Positions 54,958 through 63,949 of a stretch of 64,000 bases of DNA are shown one piece after another. Origin of the DNA: Henriciella marina DSM 19595 (GTDB lineage: Bacteria; Pseudomonadota; Alphaproteobacteria; Caulobacterales; Hyphomonadaceae); assembly GCF_000376805.1 (NCBI RefSeq), contig NZ_AQXT01000002.1:124001-188000 (forward strand), in the 5' to 3' direction. Every line of letters starts with the position of its first letter. Position 1 is the first letter of the stretch. The position numbers and the translations under genes were made by a program. Under the pieces are notes generated by a model that was not told where the DNA came from, made no database searches, and saw nothing but the letters and a program-made list of their open reading frames with translations.

Positions 54958-57646
54958 CACCGCTCAGCAAGCGTCGAAGGAAAAATGGGTCTATTCCTTC
55001 GGCGGTGGGTCCGCAGACGGCAATACCAAGATGAAGAACCTGCTGGGGGGCAAGGGCGCGAATCTCGCTGAAATGGCGACGCTGGGCCTTCCTGTTCCAC
55101 CAGGCTTCACGCTGACGACGGCGGTCTGCACCGCCTATTATGATCGCGGCGAAACCTATCCGGATGGCCTGGAGGCGCAGGTCGATGCCGCGCTGGAAGC
55201 TGTCGAGCAGGAGACGGGCAAGACGTTCGGCGACGCCGACAATCCGCTGCTGGTCTCCGTGCGCTCTGGCGCCCGCGCCTCCATGCCTGGCATGATGGAC
55301 ACGGTGCTCAACCTCGGCCTGTCGGAAGTGACCGTCGAGGGCCTCGCCAAGAAGGCGGGGGAGCGCTTTGCCTATGACAGCTATCGCCGCTTCATCCAGA
55401 TGTACTGCAATGTCGTTCTCGGCCTGAAGCACGACACGTTCGAGCACATTCTGGACGATTACAAAGAACGCCACGACTACAATCTCGACACCGATCTTCT
55501 GGCCGAGGACTGGAAAGAGATCATCGTCCAGTACAAGGCGGCGGTGAAGAAACAGCTCGGCAAGCCATTTCCGGACGATCCACGCAAGCAGCTCTGGGGC
55601 GCGATCGGCGCGGTCTTCGGTTCATGGATGAATGACCGGGCGATCCTTTACCGCAAGCTTAACGACATTCCTGCCGAATGGGGCACGGCCGTAAACGTGC
55701 AGTCCATGGTGTTCGGCAATATGGGCGACACGTCCGCGACCGGTGTTGCGTTCACCCGCGATCCGTCGACCGGCGAGAAGGTCTTCTACGGTGAGTTCCT
55801 CGTGAATGCGCAGGGCGAAGACGTGGTGGCCGGCATTCGCACGCCGGCGCCAATCTCCCGCTCACGCGCCGAGGCGCTCTCATCCGATGAACTCCCGCTC
55901 GAGAGCGCCATGCCGGCGGTCTACACCGAGCTGGTCGAAGTCGCGAACACGCTGGAAGCGCACTACCGCGACATGCAGGACATCGAGTTCACGGTCGAGG
56001 ACAACAAGCTCTACATGCTGCAGACCCGCACCGGGAAACGCACAGCCGGTGCAGCGCTCAAGATCGCCGTCGACATGGCTGAAGAAGGCCTCATCAATGA
56101 GGAAGAGGCTGTGCTTCGCCTCATGCCGGGCCAGCTCGACCAGCTGCTCCACCCGACCATTGCACCGGATGCCAAGCGCGACGTGATCGTGAAGGGCCTG
56201 CCAGCCAGCCCCGGCGCGGCGGTCGGCAAGGTGGTCTTCGATTCCGATGAAGCTGCCGAGCTTGCCGAGAAGGGCGAGGACGTCATCCTGATGCGCGTCG
56301 AGACATCGCCTGAAGACATTCACGGCATGCATGCGGCCCGCGCCATCGTCACCTGCCGCGGCGGGATGACCTCGCACGCGGCCGTTGTGGCCCGCGGCAT
56401 GGGGCGGCCTTGCGTCTGCGGCGCAGGCACGCTGCAGATCGACACCGCCAAAGGCATCTTCCGCGCGGGTGGGCGTGAGTTCAAAAAGGGCGATGTCGTC
56501 ACGATTGACGGCGCTGAAGGCGAAGTGCTCGTCGGCGCCATCGACATGGTCCAGCCAGACCTTTCGGGCGATTTCGGCAAGCTCATGGAATGGGCGGACC
56601 GGGCACGTGGCCTGAAAGTTCGCACCAATGCCGAGACCCCGGCTGATGTTGAAACGGCCAAGAAGTTCGGCGCAGAAGGCATCGGCCTCTGCCGCACAGA
56701 GCACATGTTCTTCGACGCAGAGCGGATCCCGGTCGTGCGCTCGATGATCCTGGCTGAAAACAAGAAGGGCCGTGAGGCTGCGCTTGCCAAGCTTCTTCCG
56801 ATGCAGCGCGGCGATTTTGCCGACATCTTCCGCATCATGGAAGACCGTCCCTGCACGATCCGCCTTCTCGATCCACCGCTGCACGAGTTCCTGCCGCATT
56901 CGGAAGAAGAGATGGCAGAGGTCGCAAAATCGGCTGGTGTCAGCGTCGAGATGCTGAAGCGCCAGGCCGACGATCTGCACGAAAGCAATCCGATGCTCGG
57001 CCATCGCGGTTGCCGCCTCGGGATCACCTATCCCGAGATCTATGAGATGCAGGCCCGCGCCATCTTCGAGGCAGCGGTCGAGGTCTCCAAGGAAACCGGC
57101 TACAAGCCGATCCCCGAAGTCATGATCCCGCTGGTCGCGACCCATAAGGAACTTGAAATCCTCAAGGCCCGCGTCGATGCGACGGCAAAGGCTGTGTTCA
57201 AGGAAACCGGGACAGAGCTCGAATATCTCGTCGGCACGATGATCGAACTGCCACGCGCCTGCCTGCAGGCCGGCAAGATCGCTGAATCTGCAGCCTTCTT
57301 CTCATTCGGGACAAATGACCTGACGCAGACGACGCTGGGCATTTCGCGCGATGACGCGGCCCGCTTTCTCAAGGCCTATGAAGAGCAGGGCATCTACGAG
57401 AAAGACCCGTTCGTCACGCTCGATCAGGTCGGTGTCGGTGAGCTCGTTCAGATGGCAGCAGAGCGTGGCCGCAAGACACGGCCCGATATCAAGCTGGGCA
57501 TTTGCGGTGAGCATGGCGGCGATCCGGCATCGGTGATGTTCTGCGCCGCAATCGGCCTCGATTACGTCTCCTGTTCACCATACCGGGTGCCAATTGCCCG
57601 CCTCGCAGCGGCGCATGCGGCTCTTGGCAAGCAGGGCTCTTCATAG
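54950..57646 (+). CDS. ppdK: Pyruvate, phosphate dikinase
   Basis: An 898-aa three-domain enzyme interconverting pyruvate, ATP and phosphate with phosphoenolpyruvate, AMP and pyrophosphate. The ATP-grasp part has SVRSGARASMPGMMDTVLNLG; the phospho-carrier His is in CRGGMTSHAAVVARGMGRPC; the C-terminal barrel ends with KLGICGEHGGDP and YVSCSPYRVPIARLAAAHA. Length is typical. It probably serves gluconeogenesis from pyruvate or amino acids. Ribosome-binding region overlaps the upstream gene. Confidence 0.97.
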   Translation: MGDTAQQASKEKWVYSFGGGSADGNTKMKNLLGGKGANLAEMATLGLPVPPGFTLTTAVCTAYYDRGETYPDGLEAQVDAALEAVEQETGKTFGDADNPLLVSVRSGARASMPGMMDTVLNLGLSEVTVEGLAKKAGERFAYDSYRRFIQMYCNVVLGLKHDTFEHILDDYKERHDYNLDTDLLAEDWKEIIVQYKAAVKKQLGKPFPDDPRKQLWGAIGAVFGSWMNDRAILYRKLNDIPAEWGTAVNVQSMVFGNMGDTSATGVAFTRDPSTGEKVFYGEFLVNAQGEDVVAGIRTPAPISRSRAEALSSDELPLESAMPAVYTELVEVANTLEAHYRDMQDIEFTVEDNKLYMLQTRTGKRTAGAALKIAVDMAEEGLINEEEAVLRLMPGQLDQLLHPTIAPDAKRDVIVKGLPASPGAAVGKVVFDSDEAAELAEKGEDVILMRVETSPEDIHGMHAARAIVTCRGGMTSHAAVVARGMGRPCVCGAGTLQIDTAKGIFRAGGREFKKGDVVTIDGAEGEVLVGAIDMVQPDLSGDFGKLMEWADRARGLKVRTNAETPADVETAKKFGAEGIGLCRTEHMFFDAERIPVVRSMILAENKKGREAALAKLLPMQRGDFADIFRIMEDRPCTIRLLDPPLHEFLPHSEEEMAEVAKSAGVSVEMLKRQADDLHESNPMLGHRGCRLGITYPEIYEMQARAIFEAAVEVSKETGYKPIPEVMIPLVATHKELEILKARVDATAKAVFKETGTELEYLVGTMIELPRACLQAGKIAESAAFFSFGTNDLTQTTLGISRDDAARFLKAYEEQGIYEKDPFVTLDQVGVGELVQMAAERGRKTRPDIKLGICGEHGGDPASVMFCAAIGLDYVSCSPYRVPIARLAAAHAALGKQGSS

Positions 57647-58000
57647 AATCAGGCGCGCAGACCGTGTAGGTCCGCACTTAAACACGGGTGCGGGGAACTG
57701 TAGTTTCCCCGCAACACTGCTTTTCGTTGATGAATTGCGCGCGTGTCGAACTCGGCGGCGGAAGCGGCTGAAATCACTCCGTTTTCCGAAAGTGTTCGCA
57801 ACCGTACTAAACTGCACAGCCCTGAATCGGTTCCGTCTCTAACGGAAATGTAAGTCTTGAGGCGCAGCTTATCGTTGATATAGGCGCGGGTCGACCAATA
57901 TCGGTGCCGGTAAGACACCTGTATAAGAGTGGCAGCCGGGCTGGTTTGGCCTGAATTTCGCTGCCATGAGAAATGAGCCGGGTTTAAGAGGGGGACAGGA
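57647..58000. other. Intergenic region between ppdK and the SleB-type hydrolase gene
   Basis: 354 bases with no convincing gene; a long minus-strand open frame across it continues antisense into the hydrolase gene and looks like a shadow. Near the ppdK end a GC-rich hairpin (57690-57712, GCGGGGA with TCCCCGC) may be its terminator, with a T-rich stretch after it. A GGGGACAGGA sequence directly precedes the hydrolase ATG. Confidence 0.5.
57690..57712 (+). terminator. Possible terminator after ppdK
   Basis: GCGGGGAAC pairs with GTTTCCCCGC with one bulge around TGTA; only a short T-run (GCTTTTCG) follows, 6 bases later. Confidence 0.4.
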
Positions 58001-58993
58001 ATGTCACTCAGAACCAGAAGACAGAGTTCGCAATTCATTGCGGACACATCGCTTCGCAATCGTGTGCGCCGCTGGTGGCTGGCGAAGACCGATTCCGAAC
58101 AGCGTTCCGCCGTGTCCCGCGCGGCGATGGTTTCCGCCTGCGCGATAGGCCTCAGCCTCGCGCTGCCTGCGATTTCCTCTGCCAATACGCAGAAGGAGGC
58201 CGAGGCCGATTTCCGTGAGCACACCATGCGTTTCGCAGCGGCACAGGATGGCGGCGACGCCGTGCGCGCCGACCCATCTGCGCCAGCCGTGATGCAGCAT
58301 GAATGGCTCCGCAATGTGGAGTATTCGCTCGAACGTGACCCAAAATCCGCGCTGACCCGTTATGGCGGGCTGGAACGTGATGCAGCCGTGCTCGCTGGCA
58401 TGAAGAGCTTTGAGCCTCTGCACCTTAAACGTGCCGAGGAAATGAGCGGCCAGATGCAGTGTCTCGCTGAAGCGGTCTATTACGAGGCGCGCTCTGAATC
58501 GACACAGGGACAGATCGCTGTCGCCGAAGTCATCATGAACCGCGTGCGCGATCATCGCTATCCGAACTCGGCCTGCGGTGTCGTCTATCAGGGCGCAACC
58601 CGGACCACGGGCTGCCAGTTCACATTCACCTGTGACGGCGCCATGGCGCGCGCCCCGCGCGGCTCGCGCTGGGAAGCGGCCAAGTCGATTGCAGCCCATG
58701 TCTATCTCGCACTCGATGAGCCACGCACGGGCGGGGCGACGCATTATCACGCCACTTATGTCAATCCGGTCTGGAACTCAGGCCTGATCCAGACATCGCG
58801 CATCGGCACCCATATTTTCTACCGCTTCCCACGCGGTGCCGAATGGGCGAGCGCCAAAGCCGCCGAGCGGGCCCGCATTGCTGAGGCGAAAGCGGACGAG
58901 ACCGGTGCAGAGGCGACGATCATGACGGTCGAGTCCGACAGCACGCAGGATCTCAACGCGAAATCCCTGAACGTTCTCAGCCCAGCTCCATAA
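58001..58993 (+). CDS. Cell wall hydrolase, SleB/CwlJ family
   Basis: A 330-aa protein. The hydrolase_2 domain (about residues 148-275) has [29 protein letters not shown] (catalytic Glu) and [24 protein letters not shown]. The first ~45 residues form a positively charged region with a hydrophobic segment ([19 protein letters not shown]), so it is probably exported or anchored with its catalytic domain in the periplasm. It would cut peptidoglycan during growth, by analogy with spore-cortex lytic enzymes. The C-terminal ~50 residues are charged and Ala-rich. Confidence 0.92.
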   Translation: MSLRTRRQSSQFIADTSLRNRVRRWWLAKTDSEQRSAVSRAAMVSACAIGLSLALPAISSANTQKEAEADFREHTMRFAAAQDGGDAVRADPSAPAVMQHEWLRNVEYSLERDPKSALTRYGGLERDAAVLAGMKSFEPLHLKRAEEMSGQMQCLAEAVYYEARSESTQGQIAVAEVIMNRVRDHRYPNSACGVVYQGATRTTGCQFTFTCDGAMARAPRGSRWEAAKSIAAHVYLALDEPRTGGATHYHATYVNPVWNSGLIQTSRIGTHIFYRFPRGAEWASAKAAERARIAEAKADETGAEATIMTVESDSTQDLNAKSLNVLSPAP

Positions 58994-59002
58994 AGGCGCT
59001 AC

Positions 59003-59662
59003 ATGTCCGCTACACAGCTTTTCGAAGCCGTAGACACCTACATCAACAGCCTGTTTGCCGCCGACGATGCGGTGCTTAACCGTGCTGTCGAACGCGCACA
59101 TCGCGCCGGTCTGCCTGAAATCCAGGTCTCTCCGGGCCAGGGCAAGCTGATCTATCTCCTCGCAAAGATGATCGGCGCCAAGCGCATCGTCGAAGTTGGT
59201 ACGCTTGGGGGCTACTCCACGGTCTGGCTTGGACGCGCGCTGCCTGCAGATGGCCAGCTCGTCTCGATCGAGCTTGATCCGGCCCATGCCGCTGTCGCGC
59301 GTGAGACAATCAAGGATGCTGGCCTCAATGACCGGTGCGAGGTGATCGAAGGGCGTGGGCTTGATGAGATGCGCGCATTGGAGCCAAGCTTTGACCTCGT
59401 CTTCCTCGATGCAAACAAGGATGGCTACCCCGCCTATCTCAAGCAGGCCAAGCGCCTGTTGAGGAAGGGCGGGCTGATCGTGGCCGACAATGTCGTGCGC
59501 GAAGGCGCGGTGCTGGAGCCATCAAAGGTCGATCCGAATGCCATCGGCGCGGCGGCGTTCAACCAGGCGCTTGCCAGCGATACCGACCTTGAAGCGATCG
59601 TGCTCCAGCAGGTCGGCATCAAGGGTCATGACGGCCTCGCCATTGCGCGCGTGAAGGACTAG
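59003..59662 (+). CDS. O-methyltransferase family protein (class I SAM-dependent)
   Basis: A 219-aa member of the family related to caffeoyl-CoA and catechol O-methyltransferases. SAM-binding motif IVEVGTLGGYSTVWLGRAL, the acidic ELDPAHA, and the metal-binding DLVFLDANKDGYPAYL and VADNVVREG are visible. The acceptor is unknown. It starts 9 bases after the hydrolase stop on the same strand and converges on the SDR gene, whose stop is 9 bases away. Confidence 0.92.
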   Translation: MSATQLFEAVDTYINSLFAADDAVLNRAVERAHRAGLPEIQVSPGQGKLIYLLAKMIGAKRIVEVGTLGGYSTVWLGRALPADGQLVSIELDPAHAAVARETIKDAGLNDRCEVIEGRGLDEMRALEPSFDLVFLDANKDGYPAYLKQAKRLLRKGGLIVADNVVREGAVLEPSKVDPNAIGAAAFNQALASDTDLEAIVLQQVGIKGHDGLAIARVKD

Positions 59663-59671
59663 GCGACAAAC

Positions 59672-60481
59672 CTAGTCGCGCGACGGCAGATTTTTCATCA
59701 ATTGACGGCGCAGACGCCCCGGGATGAACCGCTGCGCGAACCTAACCTGTTGGGCGCGTTTGCCAGCCATATAATGAACGTCTTCGCCATGGGCCGCGTC
59801 CCAGGCGCGTTCAGCGGCAAGCTCGACCGGATAGACGTCCTGGCCCTGCTCGCGCAGCTCATCGCTTACTTTAGTGTTTGTCCGGTCGCCAGAGAACATG
59901 TCGAGGATCGGCGTATCGATCAGCCATGGCATGAGGCTCGTGACCCGGATGCCGATATTCGAGAACTCGACATCCAGCGCTTCAGTCAGACCGCGAACGG
60001 CAAACTTGGTCGCTGAATAGACAGCCATTTGCGGCCCGCCGACGACGCCCGCCGCAGACGCTGTGTTGACGATGCGCGCGCCCGGTGTGTTGCGAAGCAG
60101 GGGCAGGGCAGCGCCAACGCCGTTCAGCACGCCTTTGACGTTGATATCGACCATGAGGTCATTGTCTTCACCGGGAACGGTCTCGAACCAACCATGACGC
60201 GCAATACCAGCATTGTTGAACAGCACGTCCAGCTTGCCGCCTGTGGCCTCTGAAAAGTGCTCCATACCAGCGGTCCAGTCTTCGCGGGATCGCACGTCCA
60301 GTTTTTGCCAGACGCAATTTTCCTCACCGATTTCCTCGGCAATGGCTTTGAGGCCAGTCTGGTCGATGTCGTACAGGCCGACAAACCAGCTGCGCTCGGC
60401 GAACAGCTTGGCGGTGGCCTTGCCGATGCCGGATGCGGCGCCCGTGATAAAGATACTCTTGCGGCCTGCTGCTTTGGGCAT
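59672..60481 (-). CDS. Short-chain dehydrogenase/reductase
   Basis: A 269-aa classical SDR: cofactor motif TGAASGIG (residues 13-20), NNAGI, catalytic Ser142 and Tyr155/Lys159 in YSATK. The acidic residue after the second strand (LYDIDQ) points to NAD rather than NADP preference. The C-terminal extension with VHYMAGKRAQQVRFAQRFIPG is long. Substrate is unknown. Convergent with the O-methyltransferase gene; 61 bases downstream of nadC on the same strand. Confidence 0.92.
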   Translation of the reverse strand: MPKAAGRKSIFITGAASGIGKATAKLFAERSWFVGLYDIDQTGLKAIAEEIGEENCVWQKLDVRSREDWTAGMEHFSEATGGKLDVLFNNAGIARHGWFETVPGEDNDLMVDINVKGVLNGVGAALPLLRNTPGARIVNTASAAGVVGGPQMAVYSATKFAVRGLTEALDVEFSNIGIRVTSLMPWLIDTPILDMFSGDRTNTKVSDELREQGQDVYPVELAAERAWDAAHGEDVHYMAGKRAQQVRFAQRFIPGRLRRQLMKNLPSRD

Positions 60482-60542
60482 CGGTGAACTTCCTCCGGTT
60501 CCGGCCCACTTCAGTCATGGGCCGTTTTAGCAGGGCGCACCT

Positions 60543-61394
60543 TCAGGCGACGTCGAGGCCCACGTCAAGGTTTGACGCTGAGTGAGTGAGCGCGCCGACG
60601 GAGATATAGTCGACCCCGGTCTCTGCGATCCCGGCAACCGTATCGAGGTTCACCCCGCCGGAGGCTTCAGCCTTGCAGGCACCGTCAATCATGGCGACGG
60701 CCTTGCGGAGGGTTTCATTGTCCATATTGTCCAGGAGGACCGCATGCGGCTTGTAGGGCAGGGCCTCTTCGAGCTGCGCCAGCGTATCGACCTCAATCTC
60801 GATCATACGCAGATGGCCTGCATAGGCGTGGGCCCGTTTCAGGGCTTCGCTGATCGAGCCGCAGGCGGCGATATGGTTGTCCTTGATCAGGATGGCATCG
60901 TCCAGGCCATAACGATGGGATGTACCACCGCCGCAGCGCACGGCGCGCTTCTCAACCGCGCGGTGTCCCGGCGTGGTCTTGCGCGTACAGACAATCGTGG
61001 CGTTGGTCCCGGCGACCTTCTCCACGAAGGCGCCCGTCAGCGTGGCGATACCGGAGAGGCGGCCAAGAAAGTTCAGCATGGTGCGCTCTGCGATCAGGAT
61101 GGAGCGGGCCGGGCCGGACAGGGTGGCGATTGCCGCGCCGGGCGACAGCTTGCCTGCGTCATGGATAGCCACCTCAAGCGAGACCGACGGATCGACCAGT
61201 TTCAGCGCATAGGCGGCGGCGTCCATCCCCGCCAGGATGCCGGGCTTGCGGGCATTGATCGTGGCGCGCATCTCTGTGCCCGGCGCAATCGTCGCATCGG
61301 TGGTCAGGTCGCCTGCACGGCCAAGGTCTTCGGTGAGGGCAAGCCGCACGATCGGGTCCAGGATAAGGTCAGGCAGCGGCGGTGGGAGGGGCAT
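60543..61394 (-). CDS. nadC: Nicotinate-nucleotide diphosphorylase (carboxylating)
   Basis: A 283-aa quinolinate phosphoribosyltransferase. It shows LALTEDLGRAGDLTTDA, the RKTTPGHRAVEKRAVRCGGG-type substrate loop with HRYGLDDAILIKDNH and the C-terminal ETGVDYISVGALTHSASNLDVGLDV. It forms nicotinate mononucleotide from quinolinate in NAD synthesis. Its start overlaps the nadB stop by one base, so the pair is coupled. nadA is not in the window. Confidence 0.96.
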   Translation of the reverse strand: MPLPPPLPDLILDPIVRLALTEDLGRAGDLTTDATIAPGTEMRATINARKPGILAGMDAAAYALKLVDPSVSLEVAIHDAGKLSPGAAIATLSGPARSILIAERTMLNFLGRLSGIATLTGAFVEKVAGTNATIVCTRKTTPGHRAVEKRAVRCGGGTSHRYGLDDAILIKDNHIAACGSISEALKRAHAYAGHLRMIEIEVDTLAQLEEALPYKPHAVLLDNMDNETLRKAVAMIDGACKAEASGGVNLDTVAGIAETGVDYISVGALTHSASNLDVGLDVA

Positions 61395-62938
61395 CAGATG
61401 GTCTCTTTCGATACGGCCACCTCGGATGAGATGAGGAATGTCCGCGCTGAATTTGGCGCGCTGCCCGGAAAGTCGGACCGGAAATGACCGCCGCGGCTTT
61501 CCTCGCGGTCAAGCGCAGCGACGGCGATCAGCCGTGATGCGAGAAGCGCGTGGGCCGGGCCGTAGGTCTCGATCTGCGTGTCGATCAGATCGACGAGCGC
61601 CCGCAAGTCCTCACCTTTGCGAACGACGCCGCATTGTGCAGCCATGGCGCGGCGAAGATCCTGCAGCGTGTCGGTGGGGAGGTCGTCAGGGACATCCGCC
61701 CAGGATGGGCCGGGCGTGCCGAGGTCGTTCTTGTGGAGACGTTCTGCGATACGGGCAGAGAAGACCACCGCTTCCAGAAGCGAGTTCGAGGCAAGCCGGT
61801 TGGCCCCGTGCGCGCCGGTCGAGGCGCATTCGCCGCAAACCGAGAGCCCGTCCAGGGTGGAGCTGCCCCACGAATCGGCCACCACACCGCCCATATGATA
61901 ATGCGCCGCCGGGGCGACCGGGATCGGCTTGACGCGCGGATCGATCCCTGCAGCCATGCAGGCGGCAAAGACGGTCGGGAAATGGGCGGGGAAGTCTTCG
62001 CCAACGGCCTCTGTCGCATCGAGAAACGCGCCGCGGCCCGCCTTGATTTCGCTATCGATGGCGCGAGCAACTTCGTCGCGGGGCGCAAGCTCTGCCTTCT
62101 CATGATAGCGGGCCATGAAAAGCTCGCCCTTGCCATCGCGCAGGACCGCGCCCTCACCGCGCAGCGCCTCGGTGGCGAGCGGGGCCGGATCAAGCCCGAC
62201 ATCCATGGCGGTCGGGTGAAACTGGACAAATTCGGTATCGGCGACCAGTGCGCCTGCCGACCATGCCATGGCGAGGGCATCGCCGCGCGATTGCGGCGGA
62301 TTGGTCGTGACGCGGAAAAGTCCGCCAGAGCCGCCCGTGCAGAAGATCGTCTCGCGGGCCGTCATTGGATGAAGCCGGCCCTTGCGGTCGCGGGCGATGA
62401 CACCGGCGACGCGGCCATGATCATCCTGCAGCAGGCCGACGGCGCGATAGGGCTCAACGAGGTCGATGTGCTCGCCCGCCTGCACGGCGGTCGTCAGCGC
62501 GCCCATGATTGCCTTGCCTGCAAGGTCGCCAGCAACGCGCGCAACGCGCGGCACCGAATGCGCAGCCTCCAGGGACAGCGACAATGCCCCTTCAGGGGTG
62601 CGGTCGAACGGCACGCCGAGCTCGATGAGGTCCAGAACGCGGGCGGGCCCTTCTTCTGCGATTAGTTTGGCGATGACGGGGTCGACGAGCCCTGCGCCAG
62701 CCGCGACGGTATCCTTAGCGTGCGCATCGGCCGTATCGAGCGGGTCAAGTGCGGCCGCAAGCCCGCCTTGCGCCCAGGCAGAGGAGGCAGCCTCGCCCAG
62801 CGGGGCAGGGGCGATCACTGTGCACTTGCGCGGGGCAAGACGGAGCGCCAGGAACAGCCCGGCAAGGCCTGCGCCCACAATCAGGATATCACGCTCTCCA
62901 GCGGGAGCTTCGGCCTTCACTCTGCGGGTATTGGCCAT
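61394..62938 (-). CDS. nadB: L-aspartate oxidase
   Basis: A 514-aa flavoprotein oxidising aspartate to iminoaspartate, the first step of NAD synthesis. FAD motif GAGLAG is at residues 22-27; SSAWAQGGLAAAL, RGEGAVLRDGKGELFMARYH and GGVVADSWGSSTLDGLSVCGECASTGAHGANRLASNSLLEAVVF are family marks. It would pass its product to NadA, which is encoded elsewhere, and then NadC downstream. Confidence 0.96.
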   Translation of the reverse strand: MANTRRVKAEAPAGERDILIVGAGLAGLFLALRLAPRKCTVIAPAPLGEAASSAWAQGGLAAALDPLDTADAHAKDTVAAGAGLVDPVIAKLIAEEGPARVLDLIELGVPFDRTPEGALSLSLEAAHSVPRVARVAGDLAGKAIMGALTTAVQAGEHIDLVEPYRAVGLLQDDHGRVAGVIARDRKGRLHPMTARETIFCTGGSGGLFRVTTNPPQSRGDALAMAWSAGALVADTEFVQFHPTAMDVGLDPAPLATEALRGEGAVLRDGKGELFMARYHEKAELAPRDEVARAIDSEIKAGRGAFLDATEAVGEDFPAHFPTVFAACMAAGIDPRVKPIPVAPAAHYHMGGVVADSWGSSTLDGLSVCGECASTGAHGANRLASNSLLEAVVFSARIAERLHKNDLGTPGPSWADVPDDLPTDTLQDLRRAMAAQCGVVRKGEDLRALVDLIDTQIETYGPAHALLASRLIAVAALDREESRGGHFRSDFPGSAPNSARTFLISSEVAVSKETI

Positions 62939-62958
62939 GTCTCAGCGTCCCCGGCCGG

Positions 62959-63423
62959 TCAAGAAATGGCACCGTCCGCGCGTTGCCAGACCGCCGGATA
63001 GAAATCTGCGCCAACCAGCACGCCGCTCATGCGCGAAGCGGACTGAATCCGAAGCTGAAAACTGTCTGGCGTATAGAAAGCGGACGGTTCGCCCTGAAGG
63101 AATGTCTGGATCTCTGACCTGATCGTCATAGCGTCTCCATTAACCGTGGCCGTGCATGTCTGTTGGACGACATAGGTGACGTCGATCGAGGGGCAATCCT
63201 GTCGCGCGGTCAATTCGCACCCAAACACGTTTTTGGTGTCTGTGGGGGTCAGCCGGGCCTGGCCATCAAATGTGCAGGCCTGGTGGAGGTCCGCTTCGAA
63301 AACCCAGTTGCCAGCCAGTGTTGCCGGGGTGTCGCCATCTTGCCCAAGCGCAGCTGGCCCAAGCGCAGCGGGCGCGAGGCACAAGGCCGACGCCACCAAT
63401 ATTCGGGATCTTCGGCAGCTCAT
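62959..63423 (-). CDS. Secreted four-cysteine protein, copy 2
   Basis: A 154-aa protein with a signal peptide (SRILVASALCLAPAALGPAALG). The mature part has GNWVFEADLHQACTF, FGCELTA, QDCPSIDV and QQTCTATV: four cysteines that align with the upstream paralogue, then SEIQTFLQG and PDSFQLRIQSASRMSGVLVG. The pattern suggests a small beta-barrel with two disulfides in the periplasm or outside. Function is unknown. Its start overlaps the stop of copy 1 (ATGA); 20 bases upstream of nadB on the same strand. Confidence 0.82.
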   Translation of the reverse strand: MSCRRSRILVASALCLAPAALGPAALGQDGDTPATLAGNWVFEADLHQACTFDGQARLTPTDTKNVFGCELTARQDCPSIDVTYVVQQTCTATVNGDAMTIRSEIQTFLQGEPSAFYTPDSFQLRIQSASRMSGVLVGADFYPAVWQRADGAIS

Positions 63424-63881
63424 GAAATGCCTTCTTCGGCGCGGATGAACTCAACCGGCGCTGTCGCCGCAGAGACCAGAGAGCCATACATGCGGCGCGC
63501 GTCCTGAACCGTCAGGGCAAAATTGTCGGGCACATAGACGAGGCCCTCGGCCTTGGACTCGACGACTTGTTCGATATCCGATCGGATGGACACCTGATTG
63601 TTGAAGCGCCGCGCCTTGCAGCTCTGTACCACGACCGAGCGCCCCCACATCGAGCAGACCTCAACCGCCGTCAGCTCGCAATTATAAAGCCCCTCTTCGG
63701 GGTGCGGCTTCAGGCGCGCGGTCCCGGACATGATGCATTGTCCATTGCGATAGGGTTTGGTCTGAAAACTCCAATTGCCAAGCACATCGCCGGGATCGCG
63801 ATCTTGCCGGGCCTGCGCAGTGGCTGGGACCATGCTGGCAAGCGCAAGGGTCAGGCAAGCAAGGCTCAGGCGTTTCAGCAT
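63420..63881 (-). CDS. Secreted four-cysteine protein, copy 1
   Basis: A 153-aa paralogue of the next gene. Signal peptide SLACLTLALASMVPATAQA, then GNWSFQTKPYRNGQCIM, YNCELTA, VEVCSMWG and VVQSCKAR, RSDIEQVVES and DNFALTVQDARRMYGSLVSA. The shared GNWxF opening, NCELTA/GCELTA, and the IRS(D/E)I(E/Q) and final (A/S)-RxM-x-G stretches prove common descent. GNW starts recall lipocalin-like or protease-inhibitor folds, but that is only a resemblance. ATGA overlap couples it to copy 2. Confidence 0.82.
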   Translation of the reverse strand: MLKRLSLACLTLALASMVPATAQARQDRDPGDVLGNWSFQTKPYRNGQCIMSGTARLKPHPEEGLYNCELTAVEVCSMWGRSVVVQSCKARRFNNQVSIRSDIEQVVESKAEGLVYVPDNFALTVQDARRMYGSLVSAATAPVEFIRAEEGIS

Positions 63882-63903
63882 GCAAACTCTCTTCGTCTCT
63901 TGG

Positions 63904-63936
63904 CCCCGCTGACAATAGCAAAGACTGTCAGCGGGG
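63904..63936. repeat. Perfect inverted repeat between two minus-strand genes
   Basis: CCCCGCTGACA (63904-63914) and TGTCAGCGGGG (63926-63936), 11 bp with an 11-base loop. No T-run follows on either strand, so it is either an unusual terminator for the right-edge gene or a regulatory structure for copy 1. Confidence 0.45.
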
Positions 63937-63949
63937 GACTTTCAGGGCG

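Noticed and set aside
57649-58314. Long minus-strand open frame (221 codons) over the ppdK-hydrolase intergenic region
   Set aside because: It runs antisense into the hydrolase gene, has no ribosome-binding site and low-complexity, Ser/Arg-rich composition typical of a shadow in GC-rich DNA.
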